From Priapulus caudatus (taxonomy: Eukaryota; Priapulida; Priapulimorpha; Priapulimorphida; Priapulidae), in NCBI RefSeq assembly GCF_000485595.1, contig NW_014577111.1, positions 259,033 to 291,394 of the forward strand: DNA of 32,362 bases, in the 5' to 3' direction. Shown here one piece after another: positions 11,620 to 21,166 of this stretch. The notes under the pieces are model-generated. The model ran no database searches. It worked only from the letters and a program-made list of their open reading frames with translations, and was not told the origin of the DNA. Each line of letters begins with the position of its first letter. Positions within the stretch are counted from its first letter, which is position 1. The translations under genes were made by a program, and so were the position numbers.

Positions 11620-11870
11620 CGTATACCGTATTTCTGGCGCGATCGGTGTGAACGTTCGGCCGCGTATTTGTCTCAGATTCGGTATTTCGCAATCCGTATT
11701 TTCATAAATAGAGTTTCGTGTGACGAGGTTATATTCACGTTATTCACATTTTAGCTCGTTCACGAGATCGTATTATGACGTACAGTATTTGCGAAATACC
11801 GAATCTGCAGACAATACGGGCGGCGTCACACGTCTATTCGGCGGCTGCCAGAAATACGGGTATTGCGGAG
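11620..11870. mobile_element. Long imperfect inverted repeat, MITE-like (Q-family right part)
   Basis: Sequence from about 11620 is mirrored to about 11870. The innermost 18-base arms (11675-11692 and 11789-11806, AGATTCGGTATTTCGCAA) are perfect, and outer parts pair with gaps (CCGTATTTCTGGC versus GCCAGAAATACGG). The arms total about 80 bases around a spacer of about 95. Its ACCGTATTT vocabulary is shared with module Q. A CA microsatellite abuts the right end. No ORF of transposase type is present. Confidence 0.65.
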
Positions 11871-11886
11871 CACACACACACGACAC

Positions 11887-11944
<58 letters not shown>
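11871..11944. repeat. CA microsatellite
   Basis: After a short ACACGACACGACAC lead-in, a pure CA run covers about 11890-11944. It is the left border of a Q module, as at 18042-18145. Confidence 0.95.
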
Positions 11945-11948
<4 letters not shown>

Positions 11949-12543
11949 ATCTGCAATTGATTGTTATCAAGCAAGTTTATTTTGCACGTGTTTTCCCGCG
12001 TCCCGTGCCACGGAGGTCCGTGGTTCGTTGCAAATGCAAACTTCGACGCCTGGTTGAGAAATGTGACTCGAGTCACATTTAATGACAACGAACTTTGCTA
12101 CTCACTGACGAGATATCCGGTATATTTAACAAAAACAAAATTCACAGCGTGTTAAAAACTCAATAACGTAACTGTAGAAATGTTTAAAGCTTTCCCGATA
12201 TCCGGCCGTTCGCCCGACGAAATGCCAAATAATAATTAGAGTAGCATTTATACGGAAGAGAACTCCGGAAATTCGTACAGGCGAGTCTGCACGTTTGTTC
12301 TATAGCCGCGTTCACATGTAGCAAGAAATCCGGTATTTAGCGATTACACGAGGCAAAATACGAGGCCCAAGAAATACGGTATCTAAACAGATCCGGTATT
12401 TCATGTAAATACGAGGCTTCCCAGACCCCGAATAATTTGCCGTGCTTGAGAAATACCGGATTTCTTGGACCGCGCATTTCCTCGTGTGAACGCTAAATAC
12501 CGGATTTCTTGGACCGCGCATTTCCTCGTGTGAACGCTAAATA
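11945..12543. repeat. Repeat module Q, compact copy B
   Basis: This is about 95 percent similar by eye to 18145-18697. It contains a perfect palindrome centred on GTGACTCGAGTCAC (12059-12080) and, on its right, two tandem 44-base units (12451-12494, 12495-12538) plus the start of a third. An inverted copy of part of the unit (AAGAAATCCGGTATTTAGCG, 12323-12342) lies further left. These clustered direct and inverted CCGGTATTT motifs resemble the subterminal repeats of a non-autonomous DNA transposon. Confidence 0.75.
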
Positions 12544-12547
12544 CCGG

Positions 12548-13065
12548 GGTCGGTTTCACGAAGCGTACTTAAGTATTGAATTGTGATTAAATCACTAATC
12601 ATGATTAACTTTTCGTACTTAAATTGAAGTGACTGTTTCACGAAGCGTAATTAACTTTAATCATGATTAAGTTAAGCACAATATTTAATTCTACTCAGGA
12701 GCATGATTAAATCCACTAATCATAATTAGTTGCTAGTACTCGAATTTAGAAGTAGATAGTACTAGTATATTAAGTACGCTGCAGATTTTACAATTGGAAA
12801 TTTTACTTCAATTTTTTCCCAAGGAAATTTAAGTTATCTAAGATTTGCTGTACTTACTTTACAGTCATTATAGTTACAAATTAATTCCTTTTCATGTACC
12901 GAACTTGCAGATATTTTTGGCGTATTGGTCCGCCATATTGAATACAGTGTAATTTGTTTTAGACTGGTACTCGCTCCCACCTCGATTACTCGATTCCCAT
13001 CGCGTAACTAAGCCGAGAGGGGAGCGAGTACCAGTCTATTCATGTTGAAGTCGGTTAATTATGTG

Positions 13066-13066
<1 letters not shown>
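12548..13066. mobile_element. Module R, copy B: TIR element truncated on the right
   Basis: It starts GGTCGGTTTCACGAAGCGTA immediately after CCGG and runs collinear with 18702-19215. It then stops abruptly after TTAATTATGTGAT, where a CT microsatellite begins; the right terminal repeat is missing. It retains the internal hairpin with perfect 18-base arms (12961-12978 and 13020-13037, AGACTGGTACTCGCTCCC). No coding capacity. Confidence 0.75.

Positions 13067-13137
<71 letters not shown>
13067..13137. repeat. CT microsatellite
   Basis: A nearly pure CT run of about 68 bases joins truncated R to module S. The second copy of S (27103) also has a CT tract on its left. Confidence 0.95.
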
Positions 13138-13138
<1 letters not shown>

Positions 13139-13828
13139 ACCGCTATCTCGCTCTCTCTGTCGCTATATATATATATACCTCTATTTCGATCTCTATTTCT
13201 CTTTCTTCATTCTATTCTCTTTGCCACTCCTCGCCAATTCGCTTACGCGATATTTCTCGCTAGAGCTGCACATTCCGTTTAAATCTATTTTAATACAACC
13301 GATGATGTGCCCACAGATTTTCCTTTATAGATTCTAACCAGCAGATTTTGCTGGGAGATTCTCTTACTGTATTGCGTTGTCCAACCTAGATTGGATAGGT
13401 TATACGTTAGGCATACTCTAAGCCTGCAGTAAGTCCACATTGCAATGATAACGACAGGACTTGCCCCGTTTTACCGTTATCGATTCACGTTTCTCTGAGA
13501 GTGCCAGATATACAATCTCTCGTACTTCTCACATGGCGAGAGGACCGAAGCAGTTGGTTCGACTGTCACTATAGCCGTCATGGGGAGAAATGATAAGCTA
13601 TTCATAGCTTCTACTGCGACTAGTTGGTTCTATGGGTTAGACGGACTATATATTCGCTATAGGGACTATAGATTCAACAGTGTAACTGTAGCTAGCTACC
13701 AAGGGAAAATGGTAGCATTCGAAATTTCGCGGCCTCGGTACGGCAGTGCACATGATTGTCAGTTTTGTATATTTACTACAGAAAGGACGTCAACCGGAGC
13801 CTAGTAATAGCCCAGTAAAAGCAGAGAT
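13138..13828. repeat. Repeat module S, copy A
   Basis: Collinear with about 27103-27834, with roughly 90 percent or higher identity by eye broken by many single-base indels. It contains a small hairpin CCAGCA...TGCTGG (13340-13356). CT repeat lies on the left and CA/CGCA repeat on the right in both copies. A short plus-strand frame at 13580-13804 is not preserved in the other copy because of indels, so it is not called as coding. Confidence 0.8.
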
Positions 13829-13829
13829 C

Positions 13830-13858
13830 ACACACACGCGCGCACACGCACGCACGCT

Positions 13859-13903
<45 letters not shown>

Positions 13904-13964
13904 GTCCGCCCGCATGCACGCGCACACGCACGCGTGCACGTACGCAGGCGCACACACACGCACG

Positions 13965-14005
<41 letters not shown>

Positions 14006-14335
14006 CAGAGAGCAAGAGACGATGATACGCGCACGCATGCACGCACGCACACACGCACGCACGCATGCACGCACGCACACACGTGCACGCAAACAAACAC
14101 GCGCGCTTGTACGCCACACAGGCACACACGTGTATACACACCCAACGTAGCCACACACCAACGCTAAACACGCGTACCCACATGAACATACGTGCACGCA
14201 CGCAGATAGGCAGGCGCACATACATACACACACAGACACGCGGGCACGCACGCACACACAGACCCGTGGCCGCACATACACGCCCGCGTGTCGCATGCAC
14301 GCGTCCGCGCATGTGTCCCCGCACGTTTCCGCTTA
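13830..14335. repeat. CA and CGCA repeat block
   Basis: Pure CA runs at about 13864-13901 and 13969-14004 are embedded in ACGC/CACG repeats. Long minus-strand Cys/Val-rich frames here are translations of the repeat. Confidence 0.9.
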
Positions 14336-14513
14336 CTACACAGCGATAACGCGTCTATTTATGCTGATCACAGCGAACGCTAGAGCGGCGGTTATTAATG
14401 TTAAACGAGCCTATAGCTATCGCAACAGTATATTATGTACATATATATACAGCGCGACAGGTTTTTTCTCCCCGCGGCAGCGGGAACACCATGATGTGGT
14501 TAATGATGGTGCG

Positions 14514-14576
14514 GAAGGAAGGGGAGAGGGGGAGGGAGAGGGGGAGGGGAGGGGAAAGGGAGAGGGGGAAAGGAAG
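14514..14576. repeat. G-rich purine tract (GGGAGA/GGGGA)
   Basis: Repeated runs of three to five G separated by A or GA make this stretch a candidate for G-quadruplex formation on the plus strand. The flanks 14336-14513 and 14577-14704 are unique with no gene seen. Confidence 0.75.
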
Positions 14577-14707
14577 CTCTAGCTGGGTTTCATCGCAATG
14601 CTGAGCTATTCAGAGCAAAATCTAAAGCTCCTCACTGCATGATTATTTACTTGTTCGTCTCACGATTTCAATACTATACTTTCACGGTGTTTCGCAAGAT
14701 GTAGCGT

Positions 14708-14833
14708 GGTTTCACGCGTTGTAGGGTTTCACACGTGGTATGGTTTCACGCGTGGTAGGGTTTCACGCGTGGTAGGGTTTCACACGTGGTATGGTTTCAC
14801 GCGTGGTAGGGTTTCACGCGTGGTAGGGTTTCA
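14708..14833. repeat. 17-bp minisatellite with a three-unit higher-order pattern
   Basis: Seven full units of GGTTTCACGCGTGGTAG and a partial eighth are present. Units 2 and 5 share the same two changes (ACACGTGG and a terminal T), giving a 51-base period of three units. The array is nearly error-free, unlike neighbouring repeats. It runs directly into the ACGC/GTAC array. Confidence 0.92.
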
Positions 14834-15170
14834 AATGTACGTACGTACACACGCATGCACGCGAGGGCGGACGCACGTATGTACGTACGTACGCACGTAC
14901 GTACGCACGCACGCACGCACGTATGTAGGCACGCACGTACGCACGCACGCACGCACGCACGCATGCACGCACGGGCGGGCGCACGTATGTACGTACGTAC
15001 ACACGCATGCACGCGAGGGCAGACGCACGTATGTACGTACGTACGTGCACACGCACGCACGCACGCACACACGCACGTACACACATGAATGCACAGACGG
15101 ACGGACGCACACACGCACACACGCACACACGCACACACAGACACATACACACGCGCGCGCGCAAACCACG
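14834..15170. repeat. ACGC/GTAC-rich array
   Basis: CGTACGTACG and CACGCACGC repeats include a larger repeated block: GTACACACGCATGCACGCGAGGG occurs at about 14844 and 14996. It grades into CA/CGCA at about 15095-15160. It precedes module P. Confidence 0.85.
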
Positions 15171-15283
15171 GCGTGTCGTTGAAAGCGTGTGCTCGTACCA
15201 TGGTACATTTACTTTCCGACGGAATATAACAATATACGTAAATCGGTTCGGTGATTTGCTCATATGCTCACGAGACGATTTAT

Positions 15284-16275
15284 GCACGTCGTCATGTGAG
15301 TTGTAAGAGATTTTAGTTGGTTGTATGTATAGTGCGTAGCTCACCTTTTCCAGAGATTTGGCATTCACTTGCCTGACTCTTGTCTAACTCCTGTTATACT
15401 TGCCAAGTCACTCGAAAAAAAGACGTTGTTAAAAATCCGATCAAAAAGTTGGAATTAAACCGCTGGTTCAACGTAAAACCACTAATGTCAACAAGCAACT
15501 ATGATACAAGGACCCAGTACGAGATACTATGAGGATATGATTCATGAGGTTATGATAACAGTCGTTATCACGTTAGGATAACATTGAGAATAAAAACAAT
15601 ATTTTGATGTTTTTGAACAATATTTATAGTAAGTGAATTTTGAATATTTGAGTCCCTCCCCCCGACATGATGATATGAAAACTAATCCCGTTTCATAAAG
15701 TTCCCAATTATAGAATAGAATAAAACATAACATGGTTAACATGGTTAATTAAAAAGAAGTTGCATATTATTGAAAAGGTGCCTTGATATATTAAAATAAT
15801 GAAATATAATATAATAAACCTAATAACAACATAAAATGTTATCACCAGATTCTGTACGGTTTAAATTGGATTCACACGCTCCAAAGATAAAATCAAATAT
15901 GAGTGTAAATGAAATTTTAATTATGCTAGCTGTATTGTAGAGACGCTTTAAAAAAATTATTGTTTTTCACTCTGATAGAAAAACACCTACATTATGTTAC
16001 ATCGTTCAGCCATTATAGAAATAAAGAATAAGTCTTAGCTTAGCTAGACGAGAACTGCATGGTTCCATGACTTTACCGTAATCAATGTCAGATATTTATT
16101 AACGATACTGTATTATTTGAGTTTTCTATTGCCGTAGTGTAACAACAGCTGGTCGCATTGAGCGCTACCCGCAGGTGAAGAAAACGATCGATTTGGCACG
16201 ATGAGCGACGTAATTTGGCACGAGTTTACGTACAAGGGCTCTCATACATCCAACAGGTGTATCAGCAGTAGCAGC
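15284..16275. repeat. Repeat module P, compact copy
   Basis: This AT-rich sequence of about 990 bases matches 5845-7215 in order. It begins TGCACGTCGTCATGTGAG and ends near GTGTATCAGCAG. No gene, TIR or LTR was recognised. Two close copies of an ATTTGGCACGA motif lie near the right end (16191 and 16213). Confidence 0.65.
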
Positions 16276-16286
16276 AGCAGGAACAT

Positions 16287-16362
16287 CAACACCACACGCA
16301 CGCGCGCGCACACACACGCACACACACGCACACACACACACGCACGCACACACACACACACA
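16287..16362. repeat. CA/CGCA microsatellite
   Basis: ACACACGC repeats with pure CA patches lie at the right border of module P. Confidence 0.9.
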
Positions 16363-16393
16363 GCAGAGTAAGTAGTAGTAGTTTAGTTAGTAA

Positions 16394-16397
16394 GCAG

Positions 16398-16441
<44 letters not shown>

Positions 16442-16593
16442 CAAAAAAGCAAAGCAGAACAGCAGCAGCACAGCAGCAGCAGCAGCAGCGAGACAGCAGC
16501 AGCAGCAGCAGGCAGCAGCACAGCAGCTAAGCAGCAGCCAAGCAGCGCAGCAGGCAGGCAGCAGCAAGCCAAGCAGCAGAGCAGCAGCAGCAC

Positions 16594-16632
<39 letters not shown>

Positions 16633-16655
16633 CAGCAGTAGCAGCAGCGAAAGCG
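16394..16655. repeat. CAG trinucleotide array
   Basis: A pure CAG run (about 16399-16440) is followed by about 210 bases of interrupted CAG, with CAG runs again at about 16590-16632. It lies just upstream of the candidate SENP exon, so an in-frame polyglutamine is conceivable, but no frame links it convincingly; an intronic array is more likely. Confidence 0.9.
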
Positions 16656-16715
16656 ACAGACAGATAGAGTGAAAGAGAACATACCACACGGTAATCGATG
16701 CACGCGTCTTCATAG

Positions 16716-16857
16716 TCGTTTCCATGGTTACAGATGCCGCAGCCGTGAAGCTGGGAGATCCGGTGAGGAAGGCGATTGGAGCGCGCGCAGCTTCATACCG
16801 GGGCCCCGTTACACGGCAACGGCAGCGGGGGCAGACGAAACCGGTGAATCGTCGCAG
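16716..16857 (+). CDS. Candidate preceding exon of the SENP6/7-like gene
   Basis: An open frame runs from a possible acceptor (TCTTCATAG, ending 16715) to a donor CGCAG|GTCAAG, with the intron starting at 16858. The frame leaves two bases (AG) at the donor, exactly the phase needed by the exon at 17298. Joining them would complete an arginine codon and lead straight into [12 protein letters not shown]. The encoded piece is basic, ending RGQTKPVNRR, which suits the linker preceding the SENP6/7 catalytic domain but is not a conserved motif. The stretch is GC-balanced and sits between a CAG tract and AT-rich DNA, so it stands out from its surroundings. The intervening intron would be 440 bases. 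The left boundary is a guess, and the exon could start further upstream. All of this is inference from phase and position. Confidence 0.35.
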
Positions 16858-16920
16858 GTCAAGGTCGTACGGGTCAACGGCAATCCAATCAAGTATATGC
16901 ATTGTATTATATTTATTGCG

Positions 16921-17000
16921 TGTATTGTACGCATATTGTATTATATTATTGTATGTATTGTACGCATAATATATTCTATTATTGTATGTATTGTACGCAT
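16921..17000. repeat. 33-bp tandem repeat, three copies
   Basis: TGTATTGTACGCAT recurs at 16921-16934, 16954-16967 and 16987-17000, exactly 33 bases apart, with AT-rich linkers. It lies in the proposed SENP intron, ahead of TA and ATCT repeats at 17077-17190. Confidence 0.85.
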
Positions 17001-17297
17001 CTTGTAATTTTGTATTGTATATTTGTATAATTTTGTAATACATGTTTGCATAATATATCACGTTATGCTTAGGGATTATGTATATATATATATATATCTA
17101 TCTATCTATAGAAAATATATATATCTATCTATAGATAGCATAGAGAGAATATAAAGTAGCTAGATTAAAAAATATATATATATATATAATACTATACAAA
17201 AATAGAATCTGTCCTTTTTTTTGTATTTCATGCTTTCGAGAACGCGCGTCTCCTCTTTCTTCGGCGGGACGTCACGACGAACGTTCTATTGTTTCAG

Positions 17298-17414
17298 GCT
17301 GCTCACGTATCCGCGGCCGCCGGCTAAGGGCGGCATTCTCATCACGACTGAGGACCTGTGCTGTCTGGATACGGGAGAGTTCCTGAATGACGTCATCATT
17401 GACTTCTACATCAG
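17298..17414 (+). CDS. Internal exon of a SENP6/SENP7-like SUMO-specific protease (Ulp1/C48 family)
   Basis: The 117-nt segment follows a pyrimidine-rich acceptor (TTGTTTCAG at 17289-17297) and ends at a strong donor (CAG|GTTAGT, intron from 17415). It encodes about 39 residues including [10 protein letters not shown], then a threonine/glutamate/aspartate-leucine stretch, then [11 protein letters not shown]. This is the hallmark start of the catalytic domain of SENP6 and SENP7, cysteine proteases that trim poly-SUMO2/3 chains in the nucleus. The exon is symmetric: it takes one base to finish a codon at its 5' end and leaves two bases (AG) at its 3' end. The catalytic His, Asp and Cys lie further downstream in this family and would be in later exons, none of which I could find in the window. 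The neighbouring DNA is repeats. Orthology to SENP6 versus SENP7 cannot be decided, since invertebrates often have a single ancestral gene. The family call rests on remembered consensus, not on a search. Confidence 0.87.
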
Positions 17415-18007
17415 GTTAGTACAGATGCTGGAGTCTGTTGTTCGTTGTCTGTTGTTGTTTTGTTGTTGTTGTTGTTGGTTGGGGGGTGGTGCTGTGTTTG
17501 TGGATGGTGGAGGTGGTGGATAAGGATCGGTTGTGTATATATATAATAATATATATATATATATATATTCGTCTGGTATCTCATATATACCGTAATATAT
17601 ATAATATACATTTGTGCTGTGATGTATTATAATAGATGCTTACTATAATATTACTATCTATCTGTCTATAATCTTGAATATTATACATATATAGATAGGA
17701 TAGAATAGATGATAAGGCATAGATAGATAAATAAGATAGCATAGATAGATAGATAGTTAATAGATTAGATGATAGATAGATAGCATAGATAGATAGATAC
17801 GATAGATAAGATAGATAGATAGATAGATAGATAGTAGATAGATAGATAGATAATAGATACATAGATGATAGATAGATAGAGTAGATAGATAGATAGATAG
17901 ATAGGATAGATAGATAGATAGATAGAATAGATAGTAGATAGCATAGTATAGACTAGATAGACTAGATAGATAAGATAGATAATTAGATAGATAGCATAGA
18001 GATAGAG
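17415..18007 (+). other. Intron downstream of the SENP exon: GTT, TA and GATA repeats
   Basis: The sequence begins with the donor GTTAGT, then a TTG/TGG-rich stretch with a G run (17461-17525), TA-rich DNA to about 17620, and from about 17690 imperfect GATA tetranucleotide repeats with frequent one-base slips. No exon resembling the next SENP block was seen before the scaffold gap. Confidence 0.6.
17690..18007. repeat. GATA tetranucleotide array (first)
   Basis: AGATAGATAG repeats with frequent one-base slips end at the scaffold gap. Confidence 0.9.
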
Positions 18008-18032
18008 NNNNNNNNNNNNNNNNNNNNNNNNN
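18008..18032. other. Assembly gap (25 Ns)
   Basis: There are 25 consecutive N characters, with GATA repeat on the left and CA/CGCA repeat on the right. Both flanks are microsatellites, so the true distance is unknown. Confidence 0.99.
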
Positions 18033-18078
18033 CAGACACGCACGCGCGCACACACACGCACGCACGCACGCACACACA

Positions 18079-18117
<39 letters not shown>

Positions 18118-18145
18118 ACACACACACACACACATACACACACAG
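18033..18145. repeat. CA/CGCA microsatellite
   Basis: CACGCACGC repeats lead into CA runs with CACCACA interruptions, at the left border of module Q copy C. Confidence 0.92.
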
Positions 18146-18701
18146 TATATCTGCCCATTTGATTGTTATCAAGCAGTTTATTTTGCACTGTGTTTTCCCG
18201 CGTCCCGTGCCACGGAGGTTCCGTGGTTCGTTGCAAATGCCAAACTTCGACGCCTGGTGAGAAATGTGACTCGAGTCACATTTAATGACAACGAACTTTG
18301 CTACTCACTGACGAGATATCCGGTATATTTAACAAAAACAAAATTCACGCGTTTGTTAAAACTCAATAACGTAACTGTAGAAATGTTTAAAGCTTTCCGA
18401 TATCGGCCGTTCGCCCGACGAATGCCAAATAATAATTAGAGTAGCATTTATAACGGAAGAACTCCGGAAATTCGTACAGGCGAGTCTGCACGTTTGTTTC
18501 TATAGCCGCGTTCACATGTAGCCAAGAAATCCGGTATTTAGCGATTACACGAGGCAAAATACGAGGCCCAAGAATACGGTATTCTAAACGATCCGCGTAT
18601 TTCATGTAAATACGAGGCTTCCAGACCCCGAATTAATTTGCCGTGCTGAGAAATACCGGATTTCTTGGACGCGCATTTCCTCGTGTGACGCTAAATACCG
18701 G
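18145..18701. repeat. Repeat module Q, compact copy C
   Basis: Nearly identical to 11945-12543, including the GTGACTCGAGTCAC palindrome (18262-18283). It has only one full 44-base unit before the unit interrupted by R, against two in copy B. Confidence 0.75.
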
Positions 18702-19365
18702 GGGCGTTTTCACGAAGCGTACTTAAGTATTGAATTGTGATTAAATCACTAATCATGATTAACTTTTCGTACTTAAATTGAGTGTGACTGTTTCACGAAG
18801 CGTAATTAACTTATAATCATGATTAAGTTAAGCCACAATTATTTAATTCTACTCAGGAGCATGATAAATCCACTAATCATTAATGTTGCTAAGTACTCGA
18901 ATTTAGAAGTAGATAGTACTAGTATATTAAGTACGCTGCAGATTTTACAATTGGAAATTTTACTTCAATTTTTTTCCCAAGGAAATTTAAGTTATTCTAG
19001 ATTTGCTGTACTTACTTTACAGTCATTATTAGCTTACAAATTAATTCCTTTTCATGTACCGAACTTGCAGATATTTTGGGTATTGGTCCGCCATATTGAA
19101 TTACGTGTAATTTGTTTTTAGACTGGTACTCGCTCCCACCTCGCATTACTCGATTCCCATCGCGTAACTAAGCCGAGAGGGGAGCGAGTACCAGTCTATT
19201 TTCATGGTTGAAGTCGGTTAATTATGTGATTAGTTAAATATGTACTTAAATCGCTTCGTGAACAGATTTTTAAGTATGATTAACTAATCATAATTACGCG
19301 GAAGTTAGTATGATTAGTGATTTAATCATACTTATAGTTAAGGTACGCTTCAGTGGAAACCGGCC
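18702..19365. mobile_element. Module R, copy C: intact non-autonomous TIR transposon
   Basis: The element is about 664 bases. The left end reads (with a small indel) GGCGGTTTCACGAAGCGTAC; the reverse complement of the right end reads GGCCGGTTTCCACTGAAGCGTAC. Both continue into GATTAAATCACTAATCAT. Each end also has an inner copy of the motif TGTTTCACGAAGCG (left about 18788, right about 19247, reversed), giving terminal repeats of about 120 bases. It contains a hairpin with perfect 18-base arms (19120-19137 and 19180-19197). There is no transposase frame. CCGG flanks both sides (18698-18701 and 19366-19369). The superfamily is not assigned. Confidence 0.8.
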
Positions 19366-19386
19366 CCGGATTTCTGAAGCCCGCTT

Positions 19387-19743
19387 ATAGATAAATAGAT
19401 AAGATAGATAGATAGGATAGATAGGATAGATAGATAGGATAAGATAGATAGGATAGATAGGATTGATAGGATAAGATAGATAAGATAGATAAGATAGATA
19501 GATAGATAGATAGATTATTATTATATAGATAGATAAATAGATAAGATAGATAGATAGGATAGATAGGATAGATAGATAGGATAGGATAAGATAGATAGGA
19601 TAAATAGATAGGATAGATAGGATAGATAGGATAAGATAGATAGGATAGATAGGATAGGATAGATAGGATAGATAGGATAGGATAGGATAGGATAGGATAG
19701 GATAGGATAGGATAGGATAGGATAGGATAGATAGGATAGGATA
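19387..19743. repeat. GATA/GGATA array (second)
   Basis: GATAGATAG and GGATAGATAG mixtures end in a purer GGATA pentamer run (about 19676-19730), immediately followed by module T. Confidence 0.92.
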
Positions 19744-21138
19744 TGCTCACAGTAGGTGTATGTAGACTTTTTGTTGCGAAGTTGATCCATTTTAATGAGA
19801 GTGGCTAATATAGAGGAAACACGGAGTGAGTAAGATGACACTCATTAACACTCATTACGCTGATTATGCTTTACGGCTAGATTAAAATCTTTTGTTCCAT
19901 TTTAAAAACCCCGCGCACGTACGGACACGTGCATGCACGCATGCAGGTACGTACACACGCACGCCCACACGATCGCATGTGCGAAATGTTCTTATTGAGC
20001 CAGAAATGTGCTCCGAAGTTAAAAACTCTATCGGACAGAGTTTCGGCGTACAGAAACACATAAGTTGCTTTGGAGTGAAGAGACTGAGCACGCCAACAGT
20101 ACGCCTACGCTAGCGCAAATAGTTCCTCGAACGTAAACTCTATATTTGTTTCCTGATTGTATAATTGTAATGTAGATAACATATTATTTAAACAAATTTC
20201 ACAATTTCGTACTAAGTAAACATCGAACAATAAATTATAACATGTGTTATCATAAACAACACAACGTTCGCTCGGCTGTGTACCGGATGTGTACACACTG
20301 TGTACGCATACTGTGGTGCTACTTTCGTAAGAGGAGTACTTTCGTTTAGATCTTATGAAGAAATGTTGTGAAAGTAGCAATACAAATAAGTTGTAGTGAA
20401 TTTTTACAATATGGACGAGCTCACAGAAGGTATATCTATGCATTTTGCAGAGAGAACATGCCGTTTTAAACAGCAAAACAGCGCAGCGAGCTCGTCAACG
20501 CATGGAAATACATTCACCCACCGACAGCTAACCTAACGATATACACGCGAGAACACAGACGTCGTCACCTGCAGATATTATAACCGAACGTTATAATAAC
20601 AAAGATCATGAACGATTGTTCACAATCTTTGTTAATAATTTATAGTGTATCTATAACGTTATAGTATGCTATACGTTATAATAATCTACAGTATATATAT
20701 AACGTTATAGTATACTATACGTTATAATAATCTATAGATATATGATCGCGTGCCGTGTCCGTGTATCAACCTGCTCTAGTGCTTGCTGTAGATCGTGCTT
20801 TGTCGATCGAGCTCTCTGATGCTAGCAGTGCCTGGCATCCAGTGCACTTACTGCTCGATATTTCATAGTATGCCCACCCTTTCTCTTCCTTCCTCTCTCT
20901 TTCTCTCTCTTTCTTTCTCTCTCTTTCTCTCTCGCTCTCTCTCGCTTTCCCCCTATTCGTCTCGCGCGCGCTCTCTCTCTTGCTTTCATACAAACTTATA
21001 TTTTTATATCCTACTAATATTATAATATTTATATCTCTTTTTATATTTACATTATATCACAATCTCTCCTAAGCTCATATCGTTAAACATTAATTTTTGC
21101 TTCTTGGGACTAATGAAGCATCGTTTGCTTATATATAA
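19744..21138. repeat. Repeat module T, copy A
   Basis: This is about 1.4 kb, collinear with 30396-31846. It includes a GTACG-rich patch (about 19915-19970), palindromic AACGTT repeats (20590-20740), and a CT-rich tract (20880-20975). A 123-residue minus-strand frame (20105-20476) is broken by indels in the other copy. In both copies GGATA repeat lies on the left and a microsatellite on the right: GAC here, TA in the other. Confidence 0.82.
20590..20740. repeat. Cluster of AT-rich palindromes in module T
   Basis: AACAAAGAT...ATCTTTGTT forms a hairpin (about 20599-20631). Then TATAACGTTATAGTA[TG/TA]CTATACGTTATA occurs twice (about 20651 and 20699), each internally palindromic, so several alternative cruciforms are possible. 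Confidence 0.75.
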
Positions 21139-21140
21139 GA

Positions 21141-21166
21141 CGACGACGACGACGACGACGACGACA
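21141..21166. repeat. GAC trinucleotide microsatellite
   Basis: About eight GAC units mark the right edge of module T copy A. The sequence from 21167 to 21370 is unique. Confidence 0.9.

Noticed and set aside
13776-14324. Long Cys/Val/Arg minus-strand ORFs up to 182 residues
   Set aside because: They are translations of CA and CGCA repeats.
14834-15170. CRISPR-like regular array
   Set aside because: The units are short tandem ACGC/GTAC microsatellite without unique spacers, in a eukaryotic context.
16387-17061. 224-residue minus-strand ORF with poly-Leu/Cys/Ala, the longest open frame in the window
   Set aside because: Most of it is the CAG array, and the rest overlaps the candidate SENP exon antisense and AT-rich repeats.
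20105-20476. 123-residue minus-strand ORF in module T ending in an acidic, protein-like C-terminus
   Set aside because: The matching part of T copy B (about 30780-31150) has several indels that break the frame, and no family was recognised.
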